From: an uncultured Prevotellaceae bacterium
GTDB taxonomy: Bacteria > Bacteroidota > Bacteroidia > Bacteroidales > Bacteroidaceae
NCBI GenBank assembly: GCA_945827465.1
Contig: CALZOH010000030.1
Coordinates: forward strand, 1-18,987
Reading direction: 5' to 3'
DNA: 18,987 nucleotides
Positions 6,833 to 13,651 of this stretch are shown here, piece by piece. The position numbers and the translations under genes are program-made. The notes below the pieces were generated by a model. It was not told the DNA's origin and ran no database searches. It saw nothing but the letters and a program-made list of their open reading frames with translations. Position 1 is the first letter of the stretch. The number at the start of each line of letters is the position of its first letter.

Positions 6833-7282
6833 ATGGAAATTATTTTGAAAGAAGACGTAATCGGATTAGGTTACAAGAACGACATCGTTACCGTTAAAGA
6901 CGGTTATGGTCGCAACTATTTAATCCCGACAAAAAAAGCCGTTATTGCATCTGAATCAGCCAAGAAAATTCTTGCTGAGAACCTAAAACAGCGTGCACAC
7001 AAGTTGGCCAAGATCAAGGCTGATGCTGAAGAGCTCGCACAGAAACTTGCCGCTGTTGAAACATTGGTTATTCCAATGAAGGTTAGTGCTACCGGCGTAA
7101 TCTATGGTTCCGTGAACAACCTCCAAATCGCTGACAAACTCAACGAGAAGGGTTTCAACATTGACCGCAAGATTATCTTGGTGAACGACGTAAAACAAAT
7201 CGGTGCTTACAAAGCTACTGTAAAACTGCACAAAGAAGTTTCTGTAGAAATTCCTTTTGAAGTAGTTGCCGAAGAAGCATAA
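6833..7282 (+). CDS. rplI: 50S ribosomal protein bL9
   Basis: The 149-residue protein begins MEIILKEDVIGLGYKNDIVTV and continues VKDGYGRNYLIPTKKAV, the conserved bL9 N-terminal domain that binds 23S rRNA. A long charged helix (about 42-75) leads to the C-terminal domain with SATGVIYGSVNNLQIAD. The length is normal and no defect is visible. It is the third gene of the operon, and a strong hairpin follows 21 nt after the stop. Confidence 0.97.
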   Translation: MEIILKEDVIGLGYKNDIVTVKDGYGRNYLIPTKKAVIASESAKKILAENLKQRAHKLAKIKADAEELAQKLAAVETLVIPMKVSATGVIYGSVNNLQIADKLNEKGFNIDRKIILVNDVKQIGAYKATVKLHKEVSVEIPFEVVAEEA

Positions 7283-7303
7283 CTTATCCCTATCATGACT
7301 AAC

Positions 7304-7346
7304 AAGGCTTCTTGCAAGAAGATTTTGCAAGAAGCCTTTAGTTTAT
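7304..7346 (+). terminator. Terminator of the rpsF-rpsR-rplI operon
   Basis: A perfect 14-bp stem (AAGGCTTCTTGCAA with TTGCAAGAAGCCTT, 7304-7317 and 7325-7338) closes a 7-nt loop. A T-containing but broken tail (TAGTTTAT) follows. The stem is strong, the tail moderate, so some read-through into dacB is possible. Confidence 0.8.
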
Positions 7347-7377
7347 CTGCAAAATTCGTCCTCTAATATCACGCTAT

Positions 7378-8601
7378 ATGTGCATTTATATCCATTCCCT
7401 CCTCTCCTTTTCCCTCATTCTACTACTATTATGCGGATGCGAAAACAAACAGACCCAAGAAAGCAATTCCTCTGAGACAAAAGACATTCAAATTGACTCG
7501 CTGCTGACACAACGAATCGATAGTTGTGTACAACGACTGACGCCCAAACATAAAACTGCCGTATATGTTTACGACCTGACAGCCGACAAACCGGTATATG
7601 GATATCACGAAAAAGACACCATGCCTACAGCATCGTGCATGAAACTCGTTACCGGCATTGCCGCACTTCATTTATTGGGAAGTGACTACACTTTCGACAC
7701 CAAAATTTACGCCAAAGGAACACTGAAAGAAGGCACGTTTAAAGGCATTATCACTTTAAAAGGAGAATTAGACCCGCAATTAAACGCTTATGATCTCCAA
7801 ATGTTCCCCAAAAAGTTGAAGGAAATAGGAATCAAGAAAATAGAAGGAGCCTTAAACATTGATCTTACCCTCCATGAAAAAGTAACAGCAGAGGAACATT
7901 GGTACCCTTGGGATCTAACCTTGGGTAAATATGGCATTTTCTTCCATGGGCCTGAAAAAGTCATGAAGCAAACAAAAGCCTGCTTCAGAAATACGGGCAT
8001 TGCCGTTGCAGATAGCAGCATCCATTTGGCAGAAACACCGGCAGGCTCAAAATGTATCTTCAGATACCGGCGTTCCATCAACTTGGTCATTAACAAAATG
8101 TGGAAAAACAGTTCCAATACCCAAAGTATCGGCCTTCTTTACAACATCGGACATCACATTGACCCACATGCCAACCCGAGCACATCCGGCGTAGCCTATC
8201 TGAAGAGTTTCATGAAAGACAAAGTGGGTTGCCTTGATACCACCTACTGCATTCATGACGGTTGCGGACTGTGTACTTACAACCGATTATCGCCTGTTCA
8301 TCTCGTACAATTGCTAAAATTCGGATACCAAGACCGAACCATCTATCAACATTTAAACAAATACTTGCCCCGATCGGGTGTTGACGGAACATTGGCCTAT
8401 GAAATGAGAGAGCCACTATTAAGAGGGAAGATCAGAGCCAAGACCGGAACACTTTCACATCCTTATGGAATCAGCACATTGTCCGGCTATTGCGAAGGAA
8501 GAAACGGTCATACCTTAGCATTCTCTATCATGAACAGCCAAATGTCGGTTCTTGACGCAAGAGTGATACAACGTAAATTGTGCAAGTCCTTTGTAAAATA
8601 G
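7378..8601 (+). CDS. dacB: PBP4-type D-alanyl-D-alanine carboxypeptidase/endopeptidase lipoprotein (peptidase S13)
   Basis: The 407-residue protein trims or cuts peptidoglycan cross-links. It has a lipoprotein signal with lipobox LCGC (acylated C21). All three penicillin-binding motifs are visible: SxxK as S86-C-M-K89, SxN as S245-S-N247, and KTG as K355-T-G357. The roughly 155 residues between the first two motifs correspond to the extra domains that mark the S13 family, although it is shorter than E. coli PBP4. The stretch DGCGLCTYNRLSP (294-306) matches the family's DGSGLS.YNR.SP but with two cysteines where serines are usual. No clear promoter is visible in the 95 nt after rplI, so it may depend on read-through or on an atypical promoter. 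Confidence 0.9.
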   Translation: MCIYIHSLLSFSLILLLLCGCENKQTQESNSSETKDIQIDSLLTQRIDSCVQRLTPKHKTAVYVYDLTADKPVYGYHEKDTMPTASCMKLVTGIAALHLLGSDYTFDTKIYAKGTLKEGTFKGIITLKGELDPQLNAYDLQMFPKKLKEIGIKKIEGALNIDLTLHEKVTAEEHWYPWDLTLGKYGIFFHGPEKVMKQTKACFRNTGIAVADSSIHLAETPAGSKCIFRYRRSINLVINKMWKNSSNTQSIGLLYNIGHHIDPHANPSTSGVAYLKSFMKDKVGCLDTTYCIHDGCGLCTYNRLSPVHLVQLLKFGYQDRTIYQHLNKYLPRSGVDGTLAYEMREPLLRGKIRAKTGTLSHPYGISTLSGYCEGRNGHTLAFSIMNSQMSVLDARVIQRKLCKSFVK

Positions 8602-8633
8602 ATCAAGCGCTAAAATCAGCAAAGCATAAGAAA

Positions 8634-8684
8634 CAAGTCGGTCATTGGAGGATGAAACCCATTCATTATCCAATGACCGACTTG
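8634..8684. terminator. Long hairpin downstream of dacB
   Basis: A perfect 16-bp stem (8634-8649 with 8669-8684) begins CAAGTCGGTC and closes a 19-nt loop that can pair further. It lies 33 nt after the dacB stop and also after the minus-strand lipoprotein gene. The plus-strand tail lacks a T-run, so it may act as a 3'-end-protecting stem or as a bidirectional terminator. Confidence 0.6.
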
Positions 8685-8738
8685 AATTAAAAGCTCAAAT
8701 ACTACAGCTACGTTCTACGCAGGTACACAAAAGGGCAG

Positions 8739-8769
8739 AAAAAAACCTGTAGGTAATACCTGCAGGTTT
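8739..8769 (-). terminator. Intrinsic terminator of the small lipoprotein gene
   Basis: On the minus strand, AAACCTGCAGGTA and TACCTACAGGTTT pair in a 13-bp stem with one mismatch, followed directly by TTTTTTT. It starts 23 nt after the stop codon at 8793. Confidence 0.85.
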
Positions 8770-8792
8770 CAATCTCTCTTAGTTTTCTAAAA

Positions 8793-8981
8793 TTACTCAG
8801 CTTCAGGAGCAACTTCTGCTTCAACGCTATCAGCTTCGATAGAATCGGTAGCGATAGAATCATCAACAGCTGCGATAGAATCTGCATCAGCTGCAGGAGC
8901 AGGCTGAGCTGCGTTGTTACCACCACAAGAAGCAAAAGAAATAGCTGCAACAGCTACGAGTACTAATACTAACTTTTTCAT
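8793..8981 (-). CDS. Small acidic lipoprotein of unknown function
   Basis: The 62-residue protein has a clear lipoprotein signal peptide: MKK, a hydrophobic run, and lipobox FASC with acylated C19. The mature part of 44 residues has no predicted fold. It is made of A, D, E, S, I and V, with DSI or DSV recurring (ADSIA, DDSIA, TDSIEA, DSVEA). Three of these are coded by the same nine bases (GATTCTATC on the minus strand; plus-strand positions 8838-8846, 8853-8861 and 8874-8882). This suggests recent internal duplication. It forms a complete transcription unit alone, with a near-perfect promoter and an intrinsic terminator, so it is likely well expressed. I do not recognise a function. Small abundant lipoproteins of this sort occur in other Bacteroidales. 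Confidence 0.8.
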   Translation of the reverse strand: MKKLVLVLVAVAAISFASCGGNNAAQPAPAADADSIAAVDDSIATDSIEADSVEAEVAPEAE

Positions 8982-9032
8982 TTTTCTTTCTATTTAATTT
9001 ATGTAAAACAATTAATTGCTTAAAACCGGGTG

Positions 9033-9065
9033 CAAAGTTACGCACTTTTTCATTAGCAGGACAAA
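9033..9065 (-). promoter_or_regulatory. Promoter of the small lipoprotein gene
   Basis: On the minus strand TTTG (9062-9065) is followed after 21 nt by TAACTTTG (9033-9040), a full match to the Bacteroidetes -33/-7 consensus. The leader before the ATG at 8981 would be about 48 nt. Confidence 0.85.
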
Positions 9066-9139
9066 AAAATCAAAATATTTTTGCCCGGTTTTTGTAACTT
9101 TTTACAACTTACTGATTCTCAGAGTCAGGGAAAGGCATT

Positions 9140-9155
9140 TTTTTGATATCAAAAA
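9140..9155. repeat. 16-nt perfect palindrome
   Basis: TTTTTGATATCAAAAA reads the same on both strands. It lies about 75 nt upstream of the lipoprotein promoter on the minus strand and overlaps the T-run of the neighbouring hairpin. It may be a regulator site or simply part of the terminator tail. Confidence 0.5.
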
Positions 9156-9177
9156 TCACTTGCCACACATTTGGCAA
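9151..9177 (-). terminator. Terminator-like hairpin after the candidate small ORF
   Basis: A perfect 6-bp stem, TTGCCA with TGGCAA (9160-9165 and 9172-9177), closes a 6-nt loop. On the minus strand it is followed by GTGATTTTTG. It lies 24 nt after the stop of the 9202-9354 ORF. Confidence 0.4.
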
Positions 9178-9201
9178 CTTTAATTTTCAAATAAAAAGTT
9201 A

Positions 9202-9354
9202 TCACATTTGCATTCGCACCACCTTAGCAGTCCGAATATTCACCACCAGAGGCAGCAGCTCCCACAAATTCCACACTCCATAAAAACGGCCGGGGCGAAT
9301 GATAAAAACAATCGATGTTCTACCTACTTCAAATGGCTTTTTGTACCTTTGCAT
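9202..9354 (-). CDS. Candidate small ORF, 50 residues, unknown
   Basis: The frame runs from ATG at 9354 to TGA at 9202, with TAA directly after it. The product begins MQRYKKPFEVGR, has a hydrophobic middle (SIVFII; VWNLWELLPLVV) and a basic end (RTAKVVRMQM). It would have 10 Lys or Arg and only two acidic residues. A terminator-like hairpin follows it. Against it: no TAnnTTTG promoter or SD is seen upstream, its 5' end lies antisense over the mtaB promoter, and 50 open codons can arise by chance. It could also be a structured or repeated non-coding element. No function is proposed. Confidence 0.2.
   Translation of the reverse strand: MQRYKKPFEVGRTSIVFIIRPGRFYGVWNLWELLPLVVNIRTAKVVRMQM
9344..9351 (+). 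promoter_or_regulatory. -7 element (TACCTTTG) of mtaB
   Basis: TACCTTTG matches TAnnTTTG and would give a leader of roughly 15 nt before the ATG at 9370. No TTTG occurs at the right distance upstream. Confidence 0.65.
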
Positions 9355-9369
9355 CAAGGATAATATCTT

Positions 9370-10779
9370 ATGAAGTTAGCAGACAACAATCATCGCATCT
9401 CCCCCATTACTTCTAATTCCACTTCTCCTACATCCTATCTTCAAGGGATGAAAGCAGCCTTTTATACTTTAGGATGCAAACTCAACTTTGCCGAAACATC
9501 GGCTTTAGGCGATCAATTGGAAATGGAAGGTGTTGAAAAGGCACAAAAGGGTGAAATAGCTGACATCTGCATTATCAATACCTGCTCCGTAACTGAGACA
9601 TCCGAACATAAATGCCGACAAACCATTCACAAAGCTATCCGAGAACATCCGGGAGCATTTGTTATGGTTACCGGATGTTATGCCCAGTTGGCTGCAGAAA
9701 AGTTGGCAAGCATAGCGGGAGTAGATTTGGTATTGGGGACAGAACAAAAAGGACAGATTCTTTCTATTTTAAAGGAAAAACTTCCACTCCATCTCTCCTC
9801 AACTGCTGACTATGACCATTCATTACATGAAGCCATCGCTGCGCCCTATAACGACATACGCAGTTTTGCCCATTCATGCTCACGAGGAGAGCGAACCAGA
9901 TATTTTTTGAAAGTACAAGACGGCTGCAATTATTTCTGCACATACTGCACTATACCCTATGCACGCGGGCGTAGCCGCAATGGAAGCATTGATAGTTTAG
10001 TAGAACAAGCTCAAAAAGTAGCGGAACAAGGCGGTAAAGAAATAGTGATTACCGGTGTCAACATCGGAGATTTTGGGAAAAGCACCGGAGAAACGTTCTT
10101 TGAACTGATACAGGCATTGGACAAGGTAAAAGGTATTGAGCGCTACCGCATATCATCCATTGAGCCGAACCTTTTGACGGATGAAATCATCCAATTCTGT
10201 GCACATTCACGCGCATTCATGCCTCACTTTCACATTCCACTGCAAAGTGGGAGCGACGGAGTGCTTCAACTGATGCGCCGCAGATACAATACAGCGTTCT
10301 TTGCCGAAAAAATTCAGCGTGTCAAGGAACTGATTCCCGACGCATTTATCGGCGTTGACATCATAGTCGGCACACGTGGAGAAACAGATGACTTATTTGA
10401 AGAATCTTTCCGTTTTGCACAATCAATTGACGTCTCGCAATATCACGTTTTCAGTTACTCCGAGCGCCCCGGAACCCAAGCTCTGAAAATCAACCACAAA
10501 GTAACAGATGCAGCGAAGCACCATCGCAGCCAGAGGCTTCTTAGTCTTTCAGAAGAGAAAAGAATTCATTTCTACCAACGCTTTATCGGCAGCGAGCGGA
10601 CGGTACTTATTGAGCATACACAATCAGGGAAAGCAGCCAAAGGATTTACCGACAACTATATTCGGGTTGAAATACCAGAACTCATGGGAGAGACTGACAA
10701 CGTGTTGGTTAAAGTAGAACTCACAGGCTTTAACGACGACCAATCAGCCCTCATCGGCATTATCAAACAAGATTTATGA
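9370..10779 (+). CDS. mtaB: tRNA (t6A37) methylthiotransferase MtaB
   Basis: This enzyme adds a methylthio group to N6-threonylcarbamoyladenosine at position 37 of tRNAs, giving ms2t6A. It has the N-terminal MTTase domain with three cluster cysteines (C36 in TLGCKLNFAETSA, C72 in INTCSVTE, C103 in TGCYAQL). The radical SAM motif follows as C186-NYF-C190-TY-C193. The C-terminal segment (about 405-465) resembles a TRAM domain. The wording KLNFAETS and QDGCNYFCTYC separates MtaB from MiaB and RimO. Homologs usually begin near the internal M27 (MKAAFYTLGCK, at 9448), so the first 26 residues, rich in Ser, Thr and Pro, may be extra. The promoter position fits 9370. The stop overlaps the next gene by 4 nt. 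Confidence 0.93.
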   Translation: MKLADNNHRISPITSNSTSPTSYLQGMKAAFYTLGCKLNFAETSALGDQLEMEGVEKAQKGEIADICIINTCSVTETSEHKCRQTIHKAIREHPGAFVMVTGCYAQLAAEKLASIAGVDLVLGTEQKGQILSILKEKLPLHLSSTADYDHSLHEAIAAPYNDIRSFAHSCSRGERTRYFLKVQDGCNYFCTYCTIPYARGRSRNGSIDSLVEQAQKVAEQGGKEIVITGVNIGDFGKSTGETFFELIQALDKVKGIERYRISSIEPNLLTDEIIQFCAHSRAFMPHFHIPLQSGSDGVLQLMRRRYNTAFFAEKIQRVKELIPDAFIGVDIIVGTRGETDDLFEESFRFAQSIDVSQYHVFSYSERPGTQALKINHKVTDAAKHHRSQRLLSLSEEKRIHFYQRFIGSERTVLIEHTQSGKAAKGFTDNYIRVEIPELMGETDNVLVKVELTGFNDDQSALIGIIKQDL

Positions 10780-11792
10780 AGAAAGACATCTCCGTAGTGA
10801 TTCTTAATTGGAACGGAAGCGCCATGTTACAACGCTTTCTTCCTTCCGTCATTCGCTATTCGGAAGAAGCGGAAATCATCGTGGCCGATAACGGTTCCAC
10901 TGACCACTCCATCGACCTTCTTCAAGAAAAATTCCCATCTGTTCGCATACTTCCATTTCGTGAGAACTACGGATTCGCAGAAGGCTATAATCGGGCCATT
11001 CAACAAATCGAGACGCCTTACGTCCTCCTTCTTAACGACGATGTAGAAGTAACGCCACATTGGCTGCAACCCTTACTGGCATTTATGAACCATCATCCGG
11101 AAGTAGCCGCTTGCCAACCCAAAATATTGAGCGAAACCCAACGCGAATTATTTGAGTACGCAGGTGCATGCGGAGGATTCATCGATCATTTGGGATACCC
11201 CTACTGCCGAGGACGCATCTTCAACCATGTTGAAAAGGACCGAGGTCAGTATGACCACGTCTGTCCTATTTTTTGGGCAACCGGTGCCGCCCTACTTGTC
11301 AGAACCGATGTTTATCGGAAAGAAGGAGGCCTTGACAAGCGTTTCTTCGCCCACATGGAGGAGATAGACTTCTGTTGGAGGCTGCACAGTCGCAACTATG
11401 GCATCTACTGCATTCCGCAAAGCACGGTTTACCACGTTGGAGGAGGCACTTTGCCTAAGAGCCATCCGCGCAAGACATTTCTGAATTTCCGCAACAATCT
11501 TTTGATGCTTTATAAGAACCTTCCCGAGGAGCGCCTTAACTCCACGCTTCGTATCAGATACCTTTTGGATCTGGTAGCTGCCTTAAAGATGCTACTGAGC
11601 GGACAAGTCAAAGAGTCAATGGCCATCGTGAAAGCGCTGCGAACATTTTTCAAGATCAGACACGACTTCGACCGTGAAAGAAAGGAAAACCTGCAAAAAC
11701 AACAGCTAAAAGACATTCCGGAAATGCGCAATGAAAGCCTTCTTGTTGCTTTCTACTTAAAAAAGAAGAAAAAATTTGAGGATTGGCACTAA
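10776..11792 (+). CDS. Glycosyltransferase family 2
   Basis: The 338-residue inverting GT-A enzyme moves a sugar from a nucleotide donor onto a glycan or lipid at the inner face of the membrane. It has VVILNWNG at the start, the ADNGSTDHS nucleotide-binding turn (37-45), the DxD-type metal site LLNDDVEV (86-92) and an acidic FFAHMEEIDFCWR segment (190-202) that fits the catalytic base region. The arrangement resembles rhamnosyltransferase-like GT2 proteins, but the sugar cannot be read from sequence. The C-terminal part, about 70 residues of basic helix ending KKKKKFEDWH, probably helps bind the membrane. It overlaps mtaB by ATGA and so is translationally coupled to it. Confidence 0.88.
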   Translation: MKKDISVVILNWNGSAMLQRFLPSVIRYSEEAEIIVADNGSTDHSIDLLQEKFPSVRILPFRENYGFAEGYNRAIQQIETPYVLLLNDDVEVTPHWLQPLLAFMNHHPEVAACQPKILSETQRELFEYAGACGGFIDHLGYPYCRGRIFNHVEKDRGQYDHVCPIFWATGAALLVRTDVYRKEGGLDKRFFAHMEEIDFCWRLHSRNYGIYCIPQSTVYHVGGGTLPKSHPRKTFLNFRNNLLMLYKNLPEERLNSTLRIRYLLDLVAALKMLLSGQVKESMAIVKALRTFFKIRHDFDRERKENLQKQQLKDIPEMRNESLLVAFYLKKKKKFEDWH

Positions 11793-11806
11793 TTTCCAAT
11801 GCGGAA

Positions 11807-11838
11807 TTTGGCTGCGAGAATAATTAAACGTATATTTG
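11807..11838 (+). promoter_or_regulatory. Promoter of the gldB-like gene
   Basis: TTTG (11807-11810), 20 nt, then TATATTTG (11831-11838) is a complete Bacteroidetes promoter. It lies 15 nt after the glycosyltransferase stop. It overlaps the TTG at 11836, which therefore cannot be the start of the following gene. Confidence 0.8.
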
Positions 11839-11865
11839 CACAAATTATTATATATTGCCCGTACT

Positions 11866-12879
11866 TTGAAACAATTCATCCTAATTATCGTTTTGCTGTG
11901 CGCCGTTTCTTGCTCCAAGTTCCAAAGAGCGAGCCTGGACAAGGCATCCCAAAACAAAGCAGTCAGCATAACGAGATTAGACGAGATGCAAAAAGATTTC
12001 ATCGTTAACGGAAGCAGCGTAGCCATGCAGGAAATGGCCATCAATTATCCTGAAGAAACAAAGATTCTTATTGAAAGTGTCTTGAGGATTGGTTCCGTCA
12101 ATGAAATAGATATCGAAAACAAATTCCGGAAATATTTTACCGACAGTCCTGAGCGTTTTCAGCTGGTAAAGGACGTGAGCGTAAAGCATCACAACTTGGG
12201 TCAGCTGGCCAAGGATTTGAAAAAGGCGTTTACAAAGCTTCAAAAGGAGATGCCCAGCCTGCACGCGCCCCGTTTCTACACTCAGATTTCAGGATTTAAT
12301 CAAAGCATCGTGGTTGGCGACAGCATTCTCGGCATCAGCCTCGACAAATACATGGGTAACGATTACGCTCCCTACAAAGATATCTTCTACAAAAAGCAGA
12401 TTGAACAAATGAAGCCGTCGCGTATTGTTGAAGACTGTCTTTACTATTGGATTGAGAGCAAAATGACCATCTCCAATTATAAGGAAGCCAACCTGCTTGA
12501 CTTCATGCTGTATATCGGCAAAGTGAATTGGGTTGTTTATAACATCCTGGAGGATGAATCCCTGGAAGAGAGCAAAGATTATTATCTGAAATCAGATGAT
12601 GACATTCAGGAGGAATGGAAAAACATGTCGGAGCGCCTTCTGAGGAAAGAGATCCTCTCTTCGACCGACAAGAATATGATTCGCGAAATTATGTTCGGTA
12701 CCCACGAAAAGCGCCATCCCGATACGATGGGACTGCAGGCTGTCGGTGTTCCCGCCGGTATCAAGATCATACAAGATTATATGCTTCGCCACAAGGACCT
12801 CACCTATCAACAGATGTTTGCCAACGAACGCTCTGAAGAGATTTTACGCGAAGCAGGCTATTCTATATCTCAGAATTAA
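11866..12879 (+). CDS. GldB-like lipoprotein
   Basis: From the TTG at 11866 the protein begins MKQFILIIVLLCAVSCSK, a near-ideal lipoprotein signal with lipobox AVSC. There is no in-frame ATG upstream before a stop codon at 11821, and a TTG at 11836 lies within the -7 box. So 11866 is the best start, giving 337 residues. The middle stretch HAPRFYTQISGFNQSIVVGDS, with LGISLDKYMG after it, resembles GldB, a lipoprotein required for gliding in Flavobacterium and also kept in non-gliding Bacteroidetes, where its role is unclear. No catalytic motif is evident. The gene has its own promoter, and its stop overlaps the next start by one base, so it heads the rsmI-like-prmC-recX-comF run. Confidence 0.72.
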   Translation: MKQFILIIVLLCAVSCSKFQRASLDKASQNKAVSITRLDEMQKDFIVNGSSVAMQEMAINYPEETKILIESVLRIGSVNEIDIENKFRKYFTDSPERFQLVKDVSVKHHNLGQLAKDLKKAFTKLQKEMPSLHAPRFYTQISGFNQSIVVGDSILGISLDKYMGNDYAPYKDIFYKKQIEQMKPSRIVEDCLYYWIESKMTISNYKEANLLDFMLYIGKVNWVVYNILEDESLEESKDYYLKSDDDIQEEWKNMSERLLRKEILSSTDKNMIREIMFGTHEKRHPDTMGLQAVGVPAGIKIIQDYMLRHKDLTYQQMFANERSEEILREAGYSISQN

Positions 12880-13628
12880 TGGAAACAGCCCTTTACCTGA
12901 TTCCGGTGACGTTGGGAGCCACTCCCTTTCACCAAGTTATTCCTGCCTATAATCTTGACGTTATCCGCCAGATTCGTCACTTCATCGTTGAAGAGGAGCG
13001 CACTGCCCGGCGCTTCTTGAAGATGGCGGACAAATCAATCGACATCGACCAACTCACCTTCTACCCGATGGGGAAACATGCCGACCCGAAGCAATTCCGG
13101 GACTATCTTCGTCCGCTTTGCAACGGAGAGGCGATGGGCATTATCTCCGAAGCGGGTTGCCCGGCCATTGCCGACCCCGGTGCCGACGTGGTGGCGATTG
13201 CCCAGTCGCTCAACTTGCGGGTGATACCGCTGGTCGGTCCTTCTTCAATTTTGTTAGGCCTGATGGCTTCGGGATTCAACGGGCAAAGTTTTGCGTTCCA
13301 CGGTTACTTACCTATCAACGACGGCCAGCGTTCGGCCATGCTGAAGAAGTTAGAGGCCCGGTGCTCGGCCGAAGACCAGACCCAGATTTTCATTGAGACG
13401 CCTTTCCGCAACCAACAGCTGTTTGAAGATCTTTTGCGCATTTGCCACCCTCAAACCCGGCTGTGCGTGGCTGCAGGCATCACGTGTGAAGATGAGTTTA
13501 TCCATACTCACACCATTCAAGAGTGGAAGAAGACTACCTTACCCGACCTGCGCAAGACACCGACCATCTTCCTGATCTACCGCCCGGCGGCAGGAGAGCA
13601 ACGCCCCAGCGGTCGGCATCGTCGATAA
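12879..13628 (+). CDS. RsmI-like SAM-dependent methyltransferase (short paralog)
   Basis: The 249-residue protein belongs to the tetrapyrrole methylase fold group that includes RsmI, which 2'-O-methylates C1402 of 16S rRNA. The SAM-binding parts are clear: GIISEAGCPAIADPGADVV (87-105) and PLVGPSSILLGLMASGF (117-133), then FAFHGYLP. However, the usual N-terminal TPIGNLxDIT motif is replaced by VTLGATPFHQVIP, and AEDTR by VEEERTARR. It is also shorter than RsmI at the C-terminus. It is probably a Bacteroidetes paralog with its own, unknown target. The start overlaps the upstream stop (TAATG), and prmC begins 23 nt after the stop. The G+C content rises from this gene onward. Confidence 0.85.
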   Translation: METALYLIPVTLGATPFHQVIPAYNLDVIRQIRHFIVEEERTARRFLKMADKSIDIDQLTFYPMGKHADPKQFRDYLRPLCNGEAMGIISEAGCPAIADPGADVVAIAQSLNLRVIPLVGPSSILLGLMASGFNGQSFAFHGYLPINDGQRSAMLKKLEARCSAEDQTQIFIETPFRNQQLFEDLLRICHPQTRLCVAAGITCEDEFIHTHTIQEWKKTTLPDLRKTPTIFLIYRPAAGEQRPSGRHRR

Positions 13629-13651
13629 CCGTTCTGCAAAAGCTCGGCAGT

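Larger units (their letters stand above)
8982..9369. other. Intergenic region between the small lipoprotein gene and mtaB
   Basis: These 388 nt hold the divergent promoters of the lipoprotein gene (minus) and mtaB (plus), a 16-nt perfect palindrome, a terminator-like hairpin and a candidate 50-codon minus-strand ORF, each listed separately. The stretch 9211-9297 is richer in G+C than its surroundings, which fits something conserved or structured there. Confidence 0.55.
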
